Source: Axinella damicornis (lineage: Eukaryota; Porifera; Demospongiae; Axinellida; Axinellidae). Taken from it: 64,000 nt of DNA. The position numbers and the translations under genes are program-made. Where the stretch lies: the NCBI GenBank assembly GCA_963931865.1, contig OZ007511.1, forward strand, positions 10,863,396-10,927,395, written 5' to 3'. Shown piece after piece: positions 12,701 to 23,600 of the stretch; positions within the stretch are counted from its first letter, which is position 1, and every line of letters starts with the position of its first letter. The notes under the pieces are model-generated. The model did not search any database. It was not told the origin of the DNA and saw nothing but the letters and a program-made list of their open reading frames with translations.

Positions 12701-15625
12701 CTTCTGGCCAGAGAAAGCAAAGTTTACGAACAGTGCCACAAACATAAGTGGCAACACTACACTGCTAGTCGTACTCCTGTCAATCCCTATATATGAGTTT
12801 GTGATTTACCCACTATTTAACAGAATAGTCCCCTCTATGCTGAAACGTATTGGGGCAGGTATGGTGCTGGTATTGGCTAGCCTTGTAGTACAGTCGGCAG
12901 TAGACGTTGCCGCACACCTGGTTATGGACGGAGAAGCACCGTGCATGTTTAGCAACTTCACTCAAATGCAGCTGGTCAACCACTCCAACATGAACATGTC
13001 AGTAGTTCTGGAACACATGCACATCGTCAGTGTATGGTTGTACCTCCCGCGAGTACTGAACGCCCTAGCCATGATGCTGGTCGTCACCGGAGTGTTTGAG
13101 TTCATTTGCGCCCAGTCGCCTTACGCAATGAAAGGGCTCCTGATAGGGATGTTCTACTGCAGCAACGGCCTCTTCCTGGCACTGGGTGTGGCCGTGAGGC
13201 TGGCATTCAAATTCAGCTACGCATCATCGAAAAAGAGATGCCCAAAGTTCCCCAGCTGTGGTTTCTTATACTACCTCCCTAATATGGTCATCATGGCACT
13301 GGGTATTGCCATGTTTATCTTTGTGGTTCGGGCCTATCGGAACAGAAAGAGGGAAGAAGTCGGGTTCCAACAGACCATTGCTGAGAACATTTGTGAGAGG
13401 AATCTTATCCGAAGTTCCAATCACACAATGAGGTAATCACGCAGTAAGGTTATTGCATCTGTTGATCAAAGTTTGTATCTGTTTGTATTATTACACAAAA
13501 CACTGTAAGAATCACCATTTCCTTATTTGGATAAAACTTACAGTACGTACCGTGGGACTTTTGCATTGCAAATGTGATTGCAACAGTATTAGACTATCAT
13601 AAATTAATGTTCACCTGACTTACTGTAGTTTACTATTAATATACTGAGCTGTACATTAGATTACTGACCTTCACTCCAGCAACTTGCTCCGCATTGGTTA
13701 ATTCACCCAGCACTTCATCACGCAGCTGTGTGTGTGTGAGTGTGTGTGTGTGTGAGTGTGAGGATGGGTGTACATGGAGTGTGTGTGGATGAGTTAGTGC
13801 GAGGGTGTGTGTGAGTGTGAGTATGAGTGGGTGGAGTGTGTGTGTGTGGAAGTTAGAGTGTGGATGAGTAGCGCGAGTGTGTGTTGTGTGAGTGAGAGGG
13901 TACATGTTAGTGTGTGAGGGTGTGCATGTGCATGTGAGTGGTTAGTATCCTCCAATCTTAACACCAATCAGACCCTCGTGTGTAGAGGGCTTGCAACGGG
14001 TGCTGCTTCAAGCAAATATATGCCGCCTACCATCTTGAAGTACACAGCATGCATTATATATAGCTCTGTCCCTCTGCCCCTAACAAGTAGTGCCACTGTT
14101 TATTCTACATATGGTAACTAGGGCCGTTGATGCTCTAGCTATCCACACTGCAAATTTAAGATCTGGTTGTATGCTCACAAGGTGTGTTGTGCACATTTCA
14201 CTCATTGACACGCCCCCTAGTTGTCCTCCAAGATGGCGGTCAATTTATGTAAAACCACGTACACTCACTGCAAGCCCTTTATAAGCATGTGCATGTACAA
14301 CAGCTGTCCAAACTGCTGTAGATTGTGTATACCTGGTGGAAGGTGACAATCTGCTTGTGTACAAAGGGTCTGGCTTCTTTAATGGCCGCTATAATGTCCT
14401 TTCCAGAGGTGAGAGCCTCTAGGGCTGTGCTCAGTGGACGCTTGTCTTCATGAGAACTGTTGGTATGAAGAGGGAAATGGTTTTCATGTAAACAGCAGGG
14501 GAGAGAGGAGCCAGGGGAGGGAAAGGAGCCAGGGGAGGGAAAGGAGCCAGGGGAGGGAGAGGACCCAGGGGAGGGAGAGGAGCCAGGGGAGGGAGGAGCC
14601 AGGGGAGGGAGAGGAGCCAGGAGAGGGAGAGGAGCCAGGGGATGGAGAGGAGCCAGGAGAGGGAGAGGAGCCAGGGGAGGGAGAGGAGCTGGGGGAGGGA
14701 GAGGAGCCAGGGGAGGGAGAGGACCCAGGGGAGGGAGAGGAGCCAGGGGAGGGAGAGGAGCCAGGGGAGGGAGAGGAGCCAGGGGATGGAGAGGAGCCAG
14801 GAGAGGGAGAGGAGCCAGGGGAGGGAGAGGAGCTAGGGGAGGGAGAGGAGCTAGGGGAGGCAGAGGAGCTGGGGAGCTGGGGGAGGGAGAGGAGCTGGGG
14901 GAGGGAGAGGAGCTAGGGGAGGGAGAGGAGGCAGGGGAGGGAGAGGAGCCGGGTAAGGGAGAGGAACTGGGAGAGGGAGGGGGAAGGACGGGGGAGGGAG
15001 AGGGACGGAGATATGAGGTAGGAAGGGGGGGGAGGTAGGGGAGGGATGGGAATAGGGGAAGGGAGAGTACGTGGGGTGAGGGTGGGGGAAGGGAGGCAAG
15101 TGAGGTGGAAGGAGGGGGGGGGGGGGGGGGGGGGGGAGAGGTTGCACTCACCCAACTAGGTAGCATCTCCCTATGTTGAGTTTCCTTGCAAACTGTGTTG
15201 CAGCCTGTCGTGCCTGAGTGTCACTCCCCAACCACAGGTAGATCTTCTCAAACTGTTCCAACTGAGGAAGGACCTGGGCGGGAGTTTGTGGTGTGGTGTG
15301 GTGTGGTGTGGTGTGGGTGGGTGGGTGGGTGGGTGGGTGGATGTGTGATGTGGATAAATTTGTAGAGTGGACAAATCTATTGAACCAAGGAATGCAATGT
15401 AATTTCATTGCTGACTTAGCACAGACTGCATACTGGGATGACCTACAATAATACAAGCCCACAAGTGTCAGGAGTTCAAAGGTCACACACTGACCTCTGG
15501 TGGCAGTGAGGAGGTGCCGGTGGGCAGGCCCACAGCAGGGATCCCGGTGGACTGGTTGACAGCAACAGCATCAAACTCATTGGCTGTTATCACCACCTGG
15601 TACGTGTGCGTGTAGTGTGTGTGTG

Positions 15626-15662
<37 letters not shown>

Positions 15663-17569
15663 CACGTGTTAAGTATTTGTGTGTGTGTGTGTGTGTGTGG
15701 GCACGTGTTAAGTATGTGTATGTGTTGTGTGTGTCATGCATGTGTGCACGTGCATGCGTGCGTGCGTGCATGCATGCATATGTGTGTTGTGTGTAGGGTA
15801 CTAGTAAACTTCAAACATCATGTCTCATGGTCTGAAGAGTCAATCAACAAAGACAACAGTTTGCAAGTGTAGTAGGTCTACACAAAGTGATCGCGTTATA
15901 CTACGTATTTCCATGAGTGTGCTACAAGATGAGGGAGGGATTGGAATGAGAGAGGGAGGTAGGAGGGAGGGAGGGATAGAATTACAATTCTTGGGGAGTG
16001 AATAGGCCATTGGCCTCGGTCGCTAACCATCGCTATGACGCCACAAATTAGAAACAAATTCTGGTACCTCCAGAGTACACGTACTGCCATGTATGTGTGA
16101 TTGAAGTGGCTGCAGATAGCCTCGTTCCCAGGCCTCCACGCCCAGCTTTTGTTCGTACTGCAAGTGACAAAAGCTGGGCATGGAGGCCTGGGAACGAGGC
16201 CAGCTGCAGATAGGATCACTGAATCACCTGTTTAGCATCTTTGGGGACAGTGTTCCACCCGAACAGTCCGAATGAGCCTTCTCTCGGCTCCAGTGCCATC
16301 TGACGATGCGCAGGGTCAGCTAGCGTCTCGAGCTTCACCCTCACAAGCTGCACACCTCCCCCACCTCCTACTTCTTCTCCTTCTCCCACCCCTCCTCTCC
16401 CCCCTCCACTGTCATACCACGGTAGAGCAATACATGCAATCTCAGCACTTTTACCACTAGGAGTTGAGAACTGGAGGAGGAATAGAGAGAGGAAGGGGAG
16501 GGAGGGAGGGAGGGAGGGAGGGAGGGAGGGAGGGAGGGAGGGGAGGGAGGGAGGGAGGGAGGGAGGGAGGGAGGGAGGGAGGGAGGGAGGGGAGGGAGGG
16601 AGGGAGGGAGGGAGGGAGGGAGGGAGGGAGGGAGGGAGGGAGGGAGGGAGGGGGGAGGGAGGGAGGGAGGGAGGGAGGGAGGGAGGGAGAGAGGGAGGGA
16701 GACACACAAAATACAATGCAAGATGAAGACCGACTAGTGCGCAGATGCTACAGGCATTCTGATATAGTTTCTGCACACTCTATTGTCCAGTGGAACTGTA
16801 TACGATGGAACACACACCCTCCAATGGGAACACAGCTCACCCTCCCCCCAACCACCCTTCCCTTTACTCTCATCTCACCTGCCTTCCAATCCTCCCTCCC
16901 TATCTACCTTCCTCCCTCCTCCTTCTATTCCTCATCTCCCTCCCTCCCTCTCTCCACCATCTCTCTCTTCTGCCCTCCCTCCCTCTCCTCATCTCTCCCT
17001 TCCATCCCCTCCCCCCCCCCCCCCCTCCCCCAATTCTCCTCACACATACCCTGGCTGTTGTTGTGCGCACACAGTACTTCTTCAGATAGGAGGGTTGTAA
17101 TTTCTGTGAGGGTGCGAAAGGTGGAGGTGTGTGTGTGTGTGTGTGTGTGGAGGGGATGGGTATGTGAAGAAGAGAGACGGTGTGTTAAAGTGTGTGCTGG
17201 ACTGCTCATGTTAATTGGTGAATGAGGGGGCAGTAGCTAATAAGTGAAGCCAGCTGCAGTATTTATCAGAAGCCATGTAGAGGTGCTCAGGAGAGCATGT
17301 ACCCTGTGCGCTACTATAGAAAAGATGCACGATGACATGTTTGCGTTGCAATCAATACAGTGAATCTCGTTGTATAAAGTAGAATGAATTACCGTAGTTG
17401 TGGCAGTAATGTTAGAAAGAGGGTGTGGTTAAGTAGAATTTTCGAGTTTCGCTAGCTTTTCTCAGCCTCCCGAGTGGATTCTGGTCTGTGAGTTAATTAT
17501 GTAGATCCTACATTCTGACGCTTCTATTCACTAAGACTTCAACAAGGCCTTCACTGCTCAAACTGCACG

Positions 17570-17611
<42 letters not shown>

Positions 17612-20600
17612 GACAAACCGATCACTCTACCCCTGCTGCGCACATGCACACTGGGTAACAATGGACTAGTAATCCGATTCGCGAGTAAGTCAGGAATGAC
17701 AACCATAAATTCTCTCACCGTTTCCTCAACCTCCCGCAGGGGAGAGAAAAGGTGTGGCTCGGTAGATTAACATTGCTCGTGCAATTACCTTGTGCCTACT
17801 CTCAAGCACCCACATCACACTACTACACATGTATAGCCCCCTTGTAATTACTGCATAGCCTCGTTCCCAGGCTCCTCCCCAGCTTTTGTCGCATACAGTA
17901 CAGTATGTGACATAAAGCTGGGGAGGAGCCTGGGAACGAGGCTAATTACTGCATATGTCTACATCACAGCCGTCATCTTGATGTTCCTAGGGCCTCGCAT
18001 GCGACAGACAAAACATGCTGTGAGTATTTGTGCGGCCCTTGTTGCAGAAAATCTGCAGAGAAAACTTTCACAAATTGTTTGATAATACATTTTGGTAGAA
18101 AGATGCAACAGTAGAGAATTCTATGCAGCACTTGTGCATAGTGACGTGTCAAAGGGGTATTCTGATAATTATTAGTGGCTGATGGCCGATACCAATAACC
18201 AATCAGATAACATGTTATATGTGTTTGTGCTTTAAATATCAATATCAAGACTATAATGAAACATATCTTCTACATACACACATGGCACAATGCCTGGTTA
18301 CAATTATACGTAGTCACCACCAACCAAAGATAAATCGTTCTTATGAAACAGCATCGGTCACTGATACTGACAATAAATCAATACTCTAATATCGGCGCCG
18401 ATGCCGATGTTCATCCGACTTTTGGTCCATCACTAGTTGTATACCAATCTAGCCTCCTTCCCAGGCCCGACACAAGAGCCTGGGAACGAGGCTAGATGGT
18501 GAAGGCCTACGGCAGTAACACCATTCCAATGTGGCATCAGCCTCACACCAGTACCAGTCACTGGTAGGCTGGGCACGAGACTATGCCAAACTGTAGTAGA
18601 CCACAGATCTCCTTATAGGGAAGGCACTGTGCTCAATTAGCCACCCACAGCAGCGGATATTCTATTCCTGGCATCTGAGCTGCCACAACATCCTCCTAAA
18701 GTGTTTACACAACGTACTACGTACCTGTTAAGTGTATTCATTTTGGGTGTGGGCACTAAGCCACGCAAGCAGTACTTTGGGAACTATATACTGGATATAC
18801 TGGTGAAAATGAACTGGCTAGAGATGGAGAGAGTCCCAAAGGATCTACCCTTCACTTTGCAGAATCTGTACAAGTCCTCTGCTCTGGAAGATACTAATGG
18901 AAGGTATCCTCTGGGACTTCAGCTGAGAGTTGAAGAGCTGAAGGCTGTAGGAGCTGGCCTGGGAGGAGGAGGACTTCATGGCTGCAGGACAGGAGCACAG
19001 AGCCACTGGCTTTGTAATGGTGAGGCCCATTCCTGGCAGGAGGTAGGACAGGCAGTGGAGAATTCGAAGGTTGTGAGAAGGTCAGAAGATGTTCACAGAA
19101 GGAGAGAAGCAAAGACAGAGAGAGAAGCAATTGATCAAGTAGAGGCTTCACTGCAAGAACTGGTTACAAGTGAGAGAAATTTTGCACTTGAACAGAGAAA
19201 GCTGGAAGAAGAGTTGAGAGGGAGAAATGAAAGCTTCAGGAGAAAGCAGGGAGAGTGGAGGAGAGAAGGTGACCAATGGAAGCAACAATCAGAGACAAGG
19301 GGGGAGATGCTTGCAGCAGTCAGATCTGGCCACTGCAGAGAACTGCTCAGGGAGGTGAAGGGTCTGCCTGAAGATGAGTCCAACCCAGCAGTTGAATGTT
19401 ATCTGCGTAAGAAAGTTGTTGATGAAGAAGTAAAGCGATCCAAGCAACTGATGTCATGTCATCAGCAAATCGATCAGCATCACAGATACTTGGAACACAA
19501 GCTGGAAGAAATCAGGGAGCTGAAAGTGGTTGAGGAGTGCACACACAAGAAAACAGCAGATTTGGTCCAGATTTTGGAGAAGGCAGATATGAAACCAGCA
19601 GAGGAAGTAAGAGAACTTCATGAGCATCTGGAGAACTTGCTGGAGAAGCTACAGCAGACATTGAGAAGTTTAGAGTCAACATTGAGGGACTATGATAGAG
19701 CACTAGAAGAGAGCAAAGACTATCTTAAAGAGTGCAACTGTGACATCAGTGAGATGCTGGAGTCCCTGACACTTTCCTTGCAAGAGCTGGAAATGTCTTT
19801 GAGAACAGTAATAGAATGCAAATTGCAAGTGGAAGAGGAAATAGACGAAAAACTTGAGATATTGCGCAGTACATTGATAGGAGGAGTAGGAGTGGCCGCT
19901 GGTGGTGCAGCGTTGGGACAGCTGCTTGGGCCAGTGGGAGCACTAGTCGGGGCGGGGATAGGAGCTCTGATAGGAGGCACTGCTGGCCTGGCAAGTGGAA
20001 TCAGTGAATACCGGAAGAAGGAAAGAGAGTCTGACAAGTATCTGGAAACACTCGAACAGGAGAAGTCCACTTATGAGAGAGTGATTCAGGAGTGTCAGAA
20101 CACAGCAAGGTGTGCTAAGGTGCTACTCGAAACCAGCGCTGATAGAAACTGGAGTCAGTGCTCCAACCCGCCATAGCCTGCACTAGCTGCTATGTATCTC
20201 ACTTATCGTTGTTTGTTTGTTTCCTCGGCGACTCCATTTGAGATGTTTACTGGGTTCCTCAATTCATGTGATAGTGTAATCAGTACAGTGTGTCACCAGA
20301 CGCACTGTACTGCATGCATACAATTAAACTATCATGGTCGTGCAAACACAAAAGGGGTGGAGCCAGTGAACCGATAATAGGAGATAATTAGAAAATGGCG
20401 GTGAAACAATTTGTATCAGGTACAAGTTGAGGAGTATGATCTTAATTTTTTGCATTGGCTATGAAGTCTCTAAGTGCCTCAGCTAACATTCTTGAAGCTT
20501 TTTGTCTCGGCGCCGAAGCGCCGAGACACAGTGCTGGGTACGTACACGTCTGTCTGTCCACGTCCACGTGGCCACATAGTTTGAGCGCATGCGCGACAGA

Positions 20601-23600
20601 TTTTACTAACTAGCTAGTTGGCCTAATATTTATCTAGCTGTAAGTACGTAGCTAGCTAAGTCTTGATAGCTTTAAATTGTTAATCATGAGTGAAGAGAGG
20701 TCTAGCTCTTTCCTACATAGTAGGCGCGAAGGGGATCATGTGAGATTTCAGCAAGAGAGGCCAGAACAGCAAGAAGTCGGATTACAAGATAGACGCGGGA
20801 ATGAAAGTCTGACGACACAGCAAGAAACCCCTGAACAGCGCCAAGAACGCAGACTACAAGCTGACCGAGAAAGGCAACGGCAAAGAAGGCAACAAGAGAG
20901 TCTGTAACAGAGAGAGCAACGACTACAAGCTGACCGAGAGAGGAGACAATTGAGGAGGCAACGAGAGAGTCCGGAACAGAGAGAGCAACGGCATGTGGCC
21001 GCACCCTACTGCGCTAGACAAAGAGTCAAGATCATGTGAGATTTCAGCAAGAGAGGCTAAAACAGCAAGAAGTCGGATTACAAGGTATACGCAAGAATGA
21101 TCGTCTGAGAAGCGCCAAGAACGCAGACTATACAAGCTGACTGAGAAAGGCTACGGCAAAGAAAGCCTGAACAAGAGAGTCCGGAACAGAGAGAGCAACT
21201 ATATACTACAAGCTGACCGAGACAGGAGACGGCTAAGAAGGCCATGAGAAACCACTGACCAACGTACATGACGTAGGCAATGTGTAGCTAGCTAGATGCT
21301 CATAGACTACATCAGTATTCCTCCATTGACAAATTTAGTCTAAGTCACTTCAAGCCACTTTGTCTGTGTGCTCACGTATACTTTTTTCAGTCAAAGGTAT
21401 GACCAGTGCTCCTTTCATTGAAGTTTGTCTATCATAATTAATGTGTCTATTGGTGCAACAAATTGTGACATATTTGCCTGTTGACACACTAAAGTCTTTC
21501 ATCAGTACGGCAGCATGCGCCAAGCTAATCTCAGAGCTACAGCTAACTAGCTAGCTAGCTACCGAGCAAACTATCTGTAGTGTACAACACTTGTATCAGT
21601 CTTGCAAGCAAACCGCCGAGACAATTTTTCAAAAAAGACGCCTTGTTCAAATTGTTTTGCTGATAGACACGAAGGCATTGCTTTACCCCTGCTGCACATG
21701 TGCATGTAGGGTAATACCATGCCACCAATGGCACGACAGTGACAGCCGCTACTTAAAAAAAAAAAAACTTTCCATCTGTTGATGCCTAATATTATTGCCA
21801 GACTCAGAGTTCTTGTTTGTCATCACGTAGACTGACCTCTTCAATGAGGGACGCCAAAAAAGACGGGGAGAGAGTGCTTTCATCTGTTCATGACATCTGC
21901 ATGTCCTGCAGAGCACATGGTGTACTGGACCAGTATGCAGCATGCATAGCTGCAAGCCACAATGTATGTTAACGGTGTGATGTACCTGCCAGACCGCTTC
22001 AGCTAGCCTGACTCACTGTTCCCATGTTGTTACATAGATAATAGAACTACGTTATCTATGGTTGTTGTATGCGTGCACTTTTGTAGTCTCGGTACCAGAC
22101 TCCGCCATATTCTGTTGTTGTGCTGTGTTCAGTCACATTCTGATGACAGTCTCGGTACCAGACTCCAGTAGACTCCACCATATTCTGTTGTTGTGCTGTG
22201 TTCAGTCACATTCTGATGACAGTCACGTGCATGCAACTGCTTCACTTTCTGCATGTGCACTCGCTCAGGCTCGCCCCCAGAACGTTGTACAAAGTGCATG
22301 GAGTACAACACAGCTGAATTTGCTTAGGACTGGAAAGTTTAGGTCACTAATAGTGCAAGGTATTGTTCCAAAACTCACTCATGAACTATCTCAAGTTCCT
22401 AAGTAGCTACATATACCATCTGTGGCCTAAGCAAATATCTGTGGTAGCCCTTGTAGTAGCCTCGTTCCCAGGCCTGAGACGGCGAGGCCTGGGAACGAGG
22501 CTACCCTTGTAGCAACTTCAATTGCTCCAGTCTCAAGCCATACACATACAAGCATCAGATACATAAATTATACAGTACCTATATACAGCAAGAAATGTGG
22601 GTACAGCGCCATTGCTAACGAGCGACTGAGTGTGGTTGCCACGTGGCATGTGCGTTAATTGGAATGAACTGCAATACTCAGGTTGCGCTACGGCGAGTCG
22701 CAACCGGGGTTGCAATGGCAACCGGGGTTGCAATGGCTACCAGGTGTGTGGTCGCCCCTCGTTATACAGCAAGAGATATACCTACAGGAAGACACATGGC
22801 TTTGCTACGGGTGATATTTGACCAGCTGGGCGGAGAGGTCTTGCAGGTTAGACTGCAGATGGAGATGGGTACTATAATATATGACCACATAGTTATGGTA
22901 AAATTAATGAATATTATTGGTATAGAGTCGCTGTATGTATATCTCTTGCTGTATGTCTATATCTAGATCTCTTGCTGTACCCATATGTGCATATCTGGGC
23001 AGGCAGGAGGGTCTAACAGGCTAGACTGGTGAAAGGTATCCATGAATGGATACTTAAGAAATGTCTTTATCATTTTTGCAAGCTACCGACTTCCAATCAC
23101 GTATAACCTAACATTTTTGAAGGAGAAAATACCCTCCCAGATCCTGTACCTTAACCCACTGGATTGTTTAGTTAAACTCATTGCACCCTGTAGCAGCCAA
23201 ATGAGCCCGGAGGATACCCATAAGCCCATATAGGAGGTTTAATTAGGCGTTAATACTTTATACATGTTCTTCTGCTTCTTTAAGCTGTTTGCAGTAGTAG
23301 GTAACTGAGCCGGGTCAACCCAGCTTCAGATGGAAAGCACGCACTCCAAAACGTGACTCAAGAGCAGTCCGGAGGTCATGCATGGTGGTCATCCCTTGTC
23401 GGGATTCACACAATGTGTCTGCTTGTTACCGAAGTGTCCCTTACGCTAAAGCTCCATACATTTTATGTTATGGTAAAATAATGCATCACCATCGCTTGGA
23501 GCGCTGTATGTACAGTAGCCTCGTTCCCAGGCTATGTATACAGGGAACGAGGCTATGTATACAGTAGGTCCCAACACTCCTTTTGGGGATTCATACAATA

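Larger units (their letters stand above)
16706..18808. other. TWNK intron 3, 5'-proximal of the nested gene: repeats only
   Basis: Holds a pyrimidine-rich tract on the plus strand (about 16840-17038, with a C run near 17008-17025), a short GT run near 17128, and a CAGA microsatellite (about 17570-17612). Two palindromic elements lie at 17857-17943 (long form with inner AGCTTTTGTC stem) and 18450-18496 (short form). No gene recognised. The 16840-17038 tract is the one large pyrimidine tract in a known gene that is not in transcript-sense orientation. Confidence 0.6.

Noticed and set aside
14279..15166. 295-codon Pro/Leu-rich minus-strand open frame
   Set aside because: It is the translated complement of the GGGAGAGGAGCCAGG minisatellite between TWNK exons 6 and 7; only its end overlaps real exon 7.
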